Assembly (NCBI GenBank): GCA_015068345.1
Contig: SVKS01000014.1
Coordinates: forward strand, 1-32,848
Direction: 5' to 3'
Source: Oscillospiraceae bacterium
Lineage (GTDB): Bacteria; Bacillota; Clostridia; Oscillospirales; QAMX01
DNA length: 32,848 bases
The notes beneath the pieces are model-generated. The model did not search any database. It saw only the letters and a list, made by a program, of their open reading frames with translations, and was not told the DNA's origin. The position numbers and the translations under genes are program-made. Shown one piece after another: positions 19,099 to 27,082 of this stretch. Each line of letters opens with the position of its first letter. Positions within the stretch are counted from its first letter, which is position 1.

Positions 19099-20853
19099 AT
19101 GAGTATGATCAATGTAACTATCGACGGCGTTACCGTCAGCGTTCCCGCCGGCTCCACCGTTCTGGAAGCCGCCCGTGCCGCTAACATCAATATCCCCACC
19201 CTGTGCTACCTCAAGGACGTTCAGCAGATCGGCGCTTGCCGTCTGTGCCTTGTGGAAGCCACCGGTGTCCGTGGTTTCGGTGCCGCCTGCGTGCTGCCCG
19301 CCACCGACGGTATGGTTGTTAAGACCAACACCGCCGCCATCCGCGAACAGAGAAAGGTCAACCTGGAACTGCTCCTTGCCAACCACAACCGTGAATGCAC
19401 CTCCTGCGTCCGCAGCGAAAACTGCGAACTCCAGGCCCTGTGCCGTGAATACGGTGTGAAGGATTATCCCTTCGACGGTGTCAAGACTCCCAGCACCATC
19501 GACGAAGTTTCTCCCTCCATCGTTCGCGACAACTCCAAGTGCATCAAGTGCCGCCGCTGCGTTGCCACCTGCAACGAGATCCAGAAGATCGGTGCCATCG
19601 GCGCCAGCAAGCGTGGCTTCAACACCACCATCGGTTCGGTCTTCGGCAAGTCCCTGGCCGAAAGCCCCTGTGTCAACTGCGGTCAGTGCATCATGGCCTG
19701 CCCGGTAGGCGCTCTCCACGAAAAGGACAGCATCAATGACGTTTGGGCCGCCATCAACGATCCCGCCAAGCACGTGGTCGTTCAGCCCGCTCCCGCCGTC
19801 CGCGCCACCCTGGGCGAAGAATTCGATATGCCCATGGGCACCCCGGTAACCGGCAAGCTGGCCGCCGCTCTGAAGCGTCTGGGCTTTGACAAGGTCTTCG
19901 ACACCAACTACGGCGCCGACCTGACCATCATCGAAGAAGGCACCGAGTTCGTCTCCCGTCTGAAGAACCCCGACGCCGCTCTCCCGATGATCACCTCCTG
20001 CTCCCCCGGCTGGATCAAGTACTGCGAAACCTTCTTCCCCGAATTCATCCCCAACCTCTCCAGCTGCAAGTCTCCCCATGAAATGCTGGGTGCCATGATC
20101 AAGAGCTACTACGCCGAAAAGGCCGGCATTGATCCCAAGGACATCTACGTCGTTTCGGTTATGCCCTGCACCGCCAAGAAGTTTGAAGCTCAGCGCGACG
20201 AACTCTCCGTCAACGGTCTGGCTGACGTGGACGCCGTTCTCACCGTCCGTGAACTGGCCCGCATGATCAAGGAGGCCGGTATCGACTTCGCTCGTCTGCC
20301 CGACGAAGATTTCGATAGCTTCTTTGGCAACTCCTCCGGCGCTGCCGACATCTTCGGCACCACCGGCGGCGTTATGGAAGCTGCTCTCCGTTCGGTTTAC
20401 ACCCTGGTTACCGGCGAAGAACTGGACAATGTGGACTTCACCGCCGTTCGTGGTTTCGAAGGCGTGAAGGAAGCCGAAGTCAACGTTGGCGGCACCATCG
20501 TGAAGGTTGCTGTTGCCAGCGGCACCGGCAATGCCGAAGCTCTCCTGAAGGCTGTTAAGTCCGGCGAAAAGACCTACCACTTCATCGAAGTCATGGGCTG
20601 CCCCGGCGGCTGCATCTGCGGTGGTGGTACCCCCATCGTTTCCGCCAAGGAACGCGCCTACGTGGACGTCAAGGCTGAACGCGCCAAGGCTCTCTACAAC
20701 ATCGACGCCTCTAAGGAAAACCGTAAGTCCCACCAGAACGCTTCCGTCATGGCTCTCTATGGCGAAGGCAGCTTCTTAGGTGAACCCAACGGTCACAAGG
20801 CTCACGAACTCCTGCACACCCACTACGTGGCCCGCAAGAAGTACGAGATCTAA
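19099..20853 (+). CDS. hydA: NADH-dependent/bifurcating-type [FeFe] hydrogenase catalytic subunit (HydA)
   Basis: 584 aa; N-terminal 2Fe-2S domain, HNRECTSCVRSENCELQ, CIKCRRCVATC, CVNCGQCIMACPVGAL, TSCSPGW, MPCTAKKFE, EVMGCPGGCICGGGTP, C-terminal small-subunit region. Confidence 0.96.
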   Translation: MSMINVTIDGVTVSVPAGSTVLEAARAANINIPTLCYLKDVQQIGACRLCLVEATGVRGFGAACVLPATDGMVVKTNTAAIREQRKVNLELLLANHNRECTSCVRSENCELQALCREYGVKDYPFDGVKTPSTIDEVSPSIVRDNSKCIKCRRCVATCNEIQKIGAIGASKRGFNTTIGSVFGKSLAESPCVNCGQCIMACPVGALHEKDSINDVWAAINDPAKHVVVQPAPAVRATLGEEFDMPMGTPVTGKLAAALKRLGFDKVFDTNYGADLTIIEEGTEFVSRLKNPDAALPMITSCSPGWIKYCETFFPEFIPNLSSCKSPHEMLGAMIKSYYAEKAGIDPKDIYVVSVMPCTAKKFEAQRDELSVNGLADVDAVLTVRELARMIKEAGIDFARLPDEDFDSFFGNSSGAADIFGTTGGVMEAALRSVYTLVTGEELDNVDFTAVRGFEGVKEAEVNVGGTIVKVAVASGTGNAEALLKAVKSGEKTYHFIEVMGCPGGCICGGGTPIVSAKERAYVDVKAERAKALYNIDASKENRKSHQNASVMALYGEGSFLGEPNGHKAHELLHTHYVARKKYEI

Positions 20854-20864
20854 GTTTGATCCCA

Positions 20865-20904
20865 AACAAAATTACCCCCTGTCGCAAGACAGGGGGTTTT
20901 TGTT
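20865..20904 (+). terminator. Terminator of the hydrogenase operon
   Basis: CCCCCTGTC-gcaa-GACAGGGGG followed by TTTTTGTTTT. Confidence 0.9.
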
Positions 20905-20926
20905 TTGGGGGGGTAACCCGTACCGG

Positions 20927-21785
20927 GCATATGCGATCGATCCGCATTTGCGGAGCGATCATGTAGGGGCCGTACCAAACGGAGCGAAGCGTAGAGCGTG
21001 TCGGCCCGGTCGCAGGAATGGGCGGTTTGTACGATACCAGATCTGTGGCGTTTACCTCCGGAGGGGATATGTGCATCCTGGAGGCCCCGGGCGGGCCGAC
21101 ATGCGCTACACTCCTTCGTCGCTGCGCTTAGTGCGGCCCCTACGGGGATTCCGGAGGATTTTCGTTCATAAAGCGACCGCCCGGGGTGGGCGGTCGTGGG
21201 GGCGGAGCGATCAAGTAGGGGCCGTACCAAACGGAGCGAAGCGTAGAGCGTGTCGGCCCGGTCGCAGGAATGGGCGGTTTGTACGATACCAGATCTGTGG
21301 CGCGTACTCCGGAGGGGATATGTGCATCCTGGAGGCCCCGGGCGGGCCGACATGCGCTACGCTCCTTCGTCGCTGCGCTTAGTGCGGCCCCTACGGGGAT
21401 TCCGGAGAAATTTCGTTCATAAAGCGATCGCCCGGGGCGGGCGGTCGTGGGGGCGGGCCGACATGCGCTACGCTCCTTCGTCGCTGCGCTTAGTGCGGCC
21501 CCTACGGGGATTCCGGAGGAATTTCGTTCATAAAGCGACCGCCCGGGGCGGGTGGTCGTGGGGGCGGGCCGACATGCGCTACGCTCCTTCGTCGCTGCGC
21601 TTAGTGCGGCCCCTACGGGGATTCCGGAGAAATTTCGTTCATAAAACGACCGCCCCGATCGATGGTCGTGGGGGCGGGCCGACATGCGCTACGCTCCTAT
21701 GTCGCTGCGCTTAGTACGGCCCCTACGGGGATGCCGGAGGAATTTCGTTTATAAAACGACCGCCCGGGGTGGGCGGTCGTGGGGG
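20927..21785. repeat. Tandem array of GTAG elements: two ~251-bp units, then ~111-bp units, abutting the RAYT gene
   Basis: Anchor ATGCGCTAC at 21101, 21352, 21463, 21574 and 21684 gives spacings 251, 111, 111, 110; most units contain CGACCGCCC-NNNNN-GGGCGGTCG or a variant plus CGGCCCCTAC (GTAG on the minus strand). Confidence 0.92.
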
Positions 21786-22271
21786 TTATGGGGTGATGTT
21801 GTGTAGCATCATCCATTTGGTAGGGTTATTTTCGATGTATTGCCAGGTTTCGTCGTAATCCTGCTGATTGCGGATAACGTGGTCGTAGTAGGATCTTTGC
21901 CACAATTTCCCGTGAAATGGGGGCAAAAAACCCGCTTTGACGCCCCGGATATAATCGTTGGTGGTGATGGTTTTGAAATACTGCATGACGTCCGGAATTG
22001 CCTGCCTCGTCTGCGTTTCCCCTATGGTGATCATCAGGTGCAGGTGATCAGGCATGATGACGTATTTGTCCACGGTGACGCCGGGGAAATGTTCCTCCAG
22101 AAGGCGCAATCCGCGGCGCAAAACACGATTCCCCATGGAATCGTTTGCCGGGGGTTCCATTTGGAAGAGATTGGCGCGATCCTGGGTGCAAAGGGTTACA
22201 AAGGTGCATCCCGCGGTTCCGTAATCGTATTCCGACAAACGGGGTTGCTTGCGTTCCGGTTTGACAGGCAT
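21786..22271 (-). CDS. REP-associated tyrosine transposase-like protein (RAYT, Y1_Tnp family)
   Basis: 161 aa; YVIMPDHLHLMITIG (HUH-type HLH), CTFVTLCTQDRANLF, WQRSYYDHVIRNQQDYDETWQYIENNPTKW. No partner tnpB is visible. Confidence 0.9.
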   Translation of the reverse strand: MPVKPERKQPRLSEYDYGTAGCTFVTLCTQDRANLFQMEPPANDSMGNRVLRRGLRLLEEHFPGVTVDKYVIMPDHLHLMITIGETQTRQAIPDVMQYFKTITTNDYIRGVKAGFLPPFHGKLWQRSYYDHVIRNQQDYDETWQYIENNPTKWMMLHNITP

Positions 22272-22273
22272 GG

Positions 22274-23233
22274 TTACATTTCCAGCATATACGCCATGAT
22301 CTTGTCGTCCGATTCGGGGAGGCCTTCGTGGCCGAAGTCGGGGTAGATGACGTAATCCTTTTCGCTTGGAATGTTGTTGAAGGCGGCGAATTGGGTGGAG
22401 GGGGGGCAGATGTTATCCATCAGGCCGGTGAACATACGCACCTTGCATTGGATGCGGTGGGCCATGTTGTGGTTATCGATGTAGCCAAGCTTGGTGAAGG
22501 TTTCGGCCTCGTGCTGGTGGGTGGGGTCGGTGTGGCGGAAGTATTCCACCAGCTCGGCGTAGGCCGCCTTGGCAAGATCCATTTCCCACACCCGGCGATA
22601 GTCGGTGAGGAAGGGGTACACCGGAGCGGCACGGTTGAGGTTGGGGGTCAGGGCCGCACAGGCAAGGGTCAGGCCGCCCCCCTGGCTGCCGCCGGTGGCA
22701 CCCACACGGGTTTCGTCCACGTAGGGGAGAGCCATGACGATACGGGCCAGCTGGGCGCAATCCAGGTAAACCGCCCGGTAGTAGAGCTTTTCGGGGTCAT
22801 CTTCCAGACCGCGGATGATGTGGCCGTGGAGGGTGTTGCCCTTGACCGGGATGGCATCCTCCGAAAGACCGCCCTGGCCCCGGCAATCGAGGGCGGCAAC
22901 CACAAAGCCCGCCCCGGCGTAGCCAAGCTTACTGCTGAAGGAGCCGCAGTCCCCGGAATAACCGTGGAACTGCACCACGGCGGGGAGCTTGCCGGTGGGA
23001 TTTTCGGGCTGAACCAGCTTGGCGTGGACTCTGGCACCGCCAACACCGGTGAACCACAGGTGGTAGCAGGCAAAGCCGGGGGCCTGGAATTCGGCCTTTT
23101 CCAGGGTGTAGTCGGTGCCAAGGGCCTCCATTTCGGCGATGGCCTTGTCCCAGTAGGCGTCAATGTCGGCGGGGCATTCGTTGATGCCGGTGTAGGTCTG
23201 AAGTTTCGAAAGCGGGTAATCCAGAATAGGCAT
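22274..23233 (-). CDS. Acetylxylan esterase / cephalosporin-C deacetylase-like alpha/beta hydrolase
   Basis: MPILDYPLSKLQTYTGINECPADIDAYWDKAIAEMEAL..., VQFHGYSGDCGSFSSKLGYAGAGFVVAALDCRGQGGLSED, VGATGGSQGGGLTLACAAL, GLMDNICPPSTQFAAFNNIPSEKDYVIYPDFGHE. Start placed at 23233. Confidence 0.92.
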   Translation of the reverse strand: MPILDYPLSKLQTYTGINECPADIDAYWDKAIAEMEALGTDYTLEKAEFQAPGFACYHLWFTGVGGARVHAKLVQPENPTGKLPAVVQFHGYSGDCGSFSSKLGYAGAGFVVAALDCRGQGGLSEDAIPVKGNTLHGHIIRGLEDDPEKLYYRAVYLDCAQLARIVMALPYVDETRVGATGGSQGGGLTLACAALTPNLNRAAPVYPFLTDYRRVWEMDLAKAAYAELVEYFRHTDPTHQHEAETFTKLGYIDNHNMAHRIQCKVRMFTGLMDNICPPSTQFAAFNNIPSEKDYVIYPDFGHEGLPESDDKIMAYMLEM

Positions 23234-23270
23234 GGTGAGTTCTCCTTTGTCATTGGGATGTGTTGGGTTG

Positions 23271-23299
23271 ATTATAACACAAGAATGGGGAATTGACAA
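23271..23299 (-). promoter_or_regulatory. Promoter of the esterase gene; -35 lies in a TTGACAATT-type repeat
   Basis: Minus strand TTGTCA (23299-23294), 17 nt, TATAAT (23276-23271). Confidence 0.65.
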
Positions 23300-23328
23300 T
23301 TGCCCATTTCTCCTTGCCGACAAAAAAA

Positions 23329-23400
23329 GTCCCCTGTCGCAAGACAGGGGACATGGTTTTGTCTTAGAGATTTTCAAAATAGAAGGGCTTGCCGGTCTTG
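23329..23400. repeat. Direct repeat copy L (72 bp): terminator hairpin plus duplicated 3' end of the oxidoreductase gene
   Basis: gtcccctgtcgcaagacaggggacatggttttgtcttagagattttcaaaatagaagggcttgccggtcttg; 6 mismatches to 25328-25399 by hand alignment. Confidence 0.9.
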
Positions 23401-23493
23401 CTTAATTCTACCATACGTATAAAAACACGCTCCTTTGTTTTTTCTTGCCATTAACATACCACAAAATTGGCTTAATTACAAGAAACCAACCAC

Positions 23494-24585
23494 TCAAAAG
23501 CCTTCCTTCAATGCCTGCGGATACCGTTCGCGGATCCGTAACATGGATAGTGCCAGCTCTTCCGGTGTGCTTCCGTCATATTGTGTGAAATCACGGTATC
23601 GGGATATGGAATATGCCCGACCATCTGTTACGTGAAAAATCGCATGGGTTCGTGTGGAATAAGAATCAAAATGCTTTCCTTCGTGCTCGACGGCATAGTC
23701 TTCTCCGTCATACCCGAGAAAGAACATCCACTCTTCTCCTTTTTCCAATTCGGCCCGAAGTTCCTTCGATAGTGAGCGGGGGACAAAAGCAAGCCGGTCA
23801 CCTTTTTCAAAACCACCCCAGAAGCATTCACTAATTTCCAATATATAATAAGGCTGTACGGTTTCGAGAGCTCCGCCGGCTTCCAATTCTTTTTTTAATG
23901 CTTCCGGAGAAAGCTCCGCCGACAGGTCAATCGTACACTCCCCCTGTTCCACGATTCGTCCGGTTACGGTGCAGGGAACCAGGGAATACCAGATCATCCC
24001 CTGGGGCCAATTGCTCAATACATAGTTTTCCATCGGATCGGGAAAGAAGTCGGTCTTTTCTTCGTCGATTCCTTCCCGATAGGGACTCTCCTCTCCGTTA
24101 TAATAGGCATATACGCCGTAATTTCCCACAGCGGCATGGAGTTTTTCATCGTAGAGGAAAATTTCCCCCTCCGGGTCCAGATCATTCACTTGTTTCTGTA
24201 TTTCTTGGATTTCCTTCTGTAATTTGTTATTCCGGTCAGCATCTTCTCCCATTTGGCTCATCAGGGATTCCATTTCATCCATCATATTCCGATAGGCTTC
24301 GTACTGCTCCAGGGGAGGGGTATTTTCATCCTGAAATAGCGGATCATTTGCCATTTCATATAATAGATCCTGATACAGGCTTTCTTTTTCGCTATCTATG
24401 ATTTGCGCCAGTTTTTCTTCCATAGACTGGTTTGAAAAAGAAGCTTCAGAGTTTGAGATGGATTCTCCGTGAAGAGCGGGATCCTCGGTTGGGAACTCTT
24501 CAGTTTGCACATGACATCCGGAAAGAAATACCGGAAGCAATAGGAATAGTACCGTAACGATACGATATACCACATGATGATTCAT
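23494..24585 (-). CDS. Putative lipoprotein of unknown function
   Basis: 363 aa; N-terminus MNHHVVYRIVTVLFLLLPVFLSGCHVQTEE with lipobox LSGC; RBS GGAGG. Confidence 0.8.
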   Translation of the reverse strand: MNHHVVYRIVTVLFLLLPVFLSGCHVQTEEFPTEDPALHGESISNSEASFSNQSMEEKLAQIIDSEKESLYQDLLYEMANDPLFQDENTPPLEQYEAYRNMMDEMESLMSQMGEDADRNNKLQKEIQEIQKQVNDLDPEGEIFLYDEKLHAAVGNYGVYAYYNGEESPYREGIDEEKTDFFPDPMENYVLSNWPQGMIWYSLVPCTVTGRIVEQGECTIDLSAELSPEALKKELEAGGALETVQPYYILEISECFWGGFEKGDRLAFVPRSLSKELRAELEKGEEWMFFLGYDGEDYAVEHEGKHFDSYSTRTHAIFHVTDGRAYSISRYRDFTQYDGSTPEELALSMLRIRERYPQALKEGF

Positions 24586-24599
24586 ATAAGAAAACCTCC

Positions 24600-25292
24600 T
24601 CAGGGATTCGGATAAAAACCTTCCAAAACCGAAATATCATAGTTTGTTACGTAATGAATCCGATCATTAAATTTTTCCGGCTTCCATAATGGATGCATGA
24701 CGGATTGTTTCACATCTGAGTTGATGTGCCCCATCCCAAGAACATGGCCAATTTCGTGGCGCATGACCCACATGCGGTTATACAAGGTAAGTGTTTCTGT
24801 TGGCACCTTAAAATAGATGCGTGCGTAAGTTGCTGTGAAATTTGTACCATATCCCGGAGGTTCACCATCGGAGTCCATAAACCATTCTTGGGATGCATTC
24901 TTATGATTCGTGACGGCAAACGCTAGTGTATATGTTGCGTTCCGATTAATGAAATGATTTCCGGGAGCAGTATATAAGTCACATTTGGAGTTTGCAAATG
25001 CAACATCATAAGCATATACCTTGTCCTTTTCGTAACTGAATTGCTGATCCAGAGTATTCCAATGATAAACAGAATCTGCGTATACGTTTGTGTAGGCAGT
25101 AATATCAAGTTCGTCCTCTGCTAATTTCAGTCGGCATTTCGTGACATCACCATTGGCATTCACATAAGTCCATGTCCATCTAACTCGTTCGAAAGTTCCC
25201 GCAAACGCCCCCATTTCTTCGGCTGTTGCAGGAATGCTTGTGAAGAAAAGGAAAACGAATGCGGTTGCAAAAATTCGTAGAAATTTCTTCAT
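24600..25292 (-). CDS. Secreted metzincin/matrixin-like zinc metalloprotease
   Basis: Signal peptide MKKFLRIFATAFVFLFFTSIPATAEE; zinc motif HEIGHVLGMGH (HExxHxxGxxH) and Met-turn-like SVMHP; RBS AAAGGAGG before ATG at 25292. Confidence 0.87.
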   Translation of the reverse strand: MKKFLRIFATAFVFLFFTSIPATAEEMGAFAGTFERVRWTWTYVNANGDVTKCRLKLAEDELDITAYTNVYADSVYHWNTLDQQFSYEKDKVYAYDVAFANSKCDLYTAPGNHFINRNATYTLAFAVTNHKNASQEWFMDSDGEPPGYGTNFTATYARIYFKVPTETLTLYNRMWVMRHEIGHVLGMGHINSDVKQSVMHPLWKPEKFNDRIHYVTNYDISVLEGFYPNP

Positions 25293-25327
25293 ATATAGCC
25301 TCCTTTGGAGAAGAAATAGAAAACCAT

Positions 25328-25399
25328 GTCCCCTGCCGCAAGGCAGGGGGCATGGTTTGGGCTTACAGATTTTCAAAATAGAAGGGCTTGCCGGTCTTG
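25328..25399. repeat. Direct repeat copy R (72 bp), overlapping the 3' end of the oxidoreductase gene
   Basis: gtcccctgccgcaaggcagggggcatggtttgggcttacagattttcaaaatagaagggcttgccggtcttg; final 33 nt identical to copy L. Confidence 0.9.
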
Positions 25400-26451
25400 G
25401 CGGAGGTGTAGATGCCTTCCAGGATGCAGGAGACGATGTAGGCCTGTTCGGGCAGGACGCAGGGGTCCTTGTCCTCCAGAATGGCCCGGATCCACTGCTT
25501 GGCTTCGATGACCTGGGGTTCTTCGTTGCCTTCGCCGTCGTAGAAGGCGGCGCCGCCGGCGTTCAGGTTGGGTTTGTAATCAAACTGACGGTTGTGGGTG
25601 ATGCCGTTGATGCGCAGGCCGTCTCTCATGTCAGCGCCCAGCTTGGTGCCGCAGAGGGAGACCGAGGCTTCGATGACGTCCAGGGTGTTCAGGGCCCAGG
25701 AAGCTTCCAGGTTGATGGTGGCGCCGTTTTCCATGACGATGAAACCGAAGGCGCTGTCTTCCACGGTGAACTTTTCGGGATCCCAGTTGCCCCAGGCGTT
25801 GCCCTGGTTGGTGTCATTGTTGAGGGCGTGGTAGGTGGTACCGACGCAGTACTTGGGCTTGTAGTTGTTGGTGAGCCAGAGGGTCAGGTCGAGGGCGTGG
25901 GTGCCGATGTCGATCAGCGGGCCGCCACCCTGTTCGTATTCGTTGAGGAACACGCCCCAGGTGGGAACGGCGCGGCGGCGAACGGCGTGGGCCTTGGCGT
26001 AGTAAACGTCGCCCAGCTCGCCATCGTTGGTCATGAGCTTCAGGTGCTGGGAGTCAGCACGGTAGCGGCTCTGGTAACCGATGGTCAGCTTCTTGCCGGT
26101 CTTCTTGGCGCATTCCAGCATCTTCTTGGCTTCGGCGGCGGTGTAAGCCATGGGCTTTTCGCACATGACGTGGCAGCCGGCTTCCATGGCGGCGATTGAG
26201 ATTTCGGAGTGGCTGCGGTTGGGGGTGCAGACGTGAACAACGTCCAGGGTTTCCTTTTCCAGGAGTTCCTTGTAGCACTTGTAGACTCTGGCACCTTCCA
26301 CACCGTATTCGGCGGCGGCCTTTTCGGCGCGCTCTACGATGATGTCACAGAAGGCAACGATTTCAACTTCGGGGACCTGCTTCAGGCTGGGCAGGTGCTT
26401 GCCGTTGGCAATGCCGCCGCAACCGATGACGGCGAGTTTCAGCTTGCTCAT
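25363..26451 (-). CDS. Gfo/Idh/MocA family oxidoreductase
   Basis: MSKLKLAVIGCGGIANGKHLPSLKQVPEVEIVAFCDIIVERAEKAA..., VCTPNRSHSEISIAAMEAGCHVMCEKPMAYTAAEAKKMLE. Confidence 0.95.
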   Translation of the reverse strand: MSKLKLAVIGCGGIANGKHLPSLKQVPEVEIVAFCDIIVERAEKAAAEYGVEGARVYKCYKELLEKETLDVVHVCTPNRSHSEISIAAMEAGCHVMCEKPMAYTAAEAKKMLECAKKTGKKLTIGYQSRYRADSQHLKLMTNDGELGDVYYAKAHAVRRRAVPTWGVFLNEYEQGGGPLIDIGTHALDLTLWLTNNYKPKYCVGTTYHALNNDTNQGNAWGNWDPEKFTVEDSAFGFIVMENGATINLEASWALNTLDVIEASVSLCGTKLGADMRDGLRINGITHNRQFDYKPNLNAGGAAFYDGEGNEEPQVIEAKQWIRAILEDKDPCVLPEQAYIVSCILEGIYTSAKTGKPFYFENL

Positions 26452-26572
26452 AGTTGGGGGTTCCTTTCATTGTTAAAATTTGATGCCTCTATTATACCCT
26501 GCTTTTGGGCAGAATGCAATAGAAAAATTGATTTTGCGTGTAATTGATTGCGTAGGCAGGGGAGGCGGGGGG

Positions 26573-26980
26573 GTGACAATCCCTCCGTCATTTGCTTCGC
26601 AAATGCCACCTCCCGTGATCGATTCCCTTCGGGAAGCGATCAATACACGAAGGGAGGCTTTGGTGGGTGCGGCATAATGACCTGGTTTTGCGTTAGCAAA
26701 ATTTTCGGGCCGGTGGGGCCCGAAAAAATGGTCATATGCGATTGGCCGTCGGAGCGGCCGATCATGTAGGGGCCGTACTAAGGGCCGAAAGGCCCGCATG
26801 TCGGCCCGCTCCGGGCCGCCTGCGGCACGGGGGAGGGATTTGTGCGAAACAAAATCCGCCGCACCGATGGTGCGTCGGCGGGCCGATGTGGGCATCGGCC
26901 CCTACTGACAAGGGAGAGGCAAGATCCGCCGCACCGATGGTGCGGACGGCGGGCCGGGAGACCCGGCCCCTACGATTCCC
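26573..26980. repeat. Intergenic palindrome mosaic island 5
   Basis: 89-bp repeat 26574-26662; composite element from 26669; GTAG elements at 26766, 26905(-), 26973(-). Confidence 0.9.
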
Positions 26981-27082
26981 CTCCGCCACAGCCCGCATTC
27001 TCCGTAACTTTCAATTGTCCATTTTCCACCTTCCATTGTGCATGGTTTTATGCTATAATAAAAGAAAAAAGGAGTGTGCATT

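Noticed and set aside
17272-20733. 1153-aa minus-strand ORF
   Set aside because: Antisense shadow of the NuoF/HydA genes; Gly/Asp/Val-rich translation typical of antisense frames in GC-biased codons.
21140-21685. 181-aa minus ORF with a 37-residue repeat (SGIPVGAALSAATKERSACRPAP...)
   Set aside because: The 111-bp tandem unit equals 37 codons, so open frames propagate on both strands. There is no RBS or domain, and arginine/proline-rich translation is typical of repeat DNA.
20927-21785. CRISPR array
   Set aside because: Repeats are contiguous ~111/251-bp units with no short repeat/unique spacer alternation, and no cas genes are present.
21786-22271. Ordinary IS200/IS605 insertion sequence
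   Set aside because: Single small Y1 transposase with no tnpB and no clear paired IS ends; REP-like elements nearby fit a RAYT better.
23401-25327. Complete integrative element
   Set aside because: No integrase, recombinase or replication gene is encoded; only the direct repeats suggest mobility.
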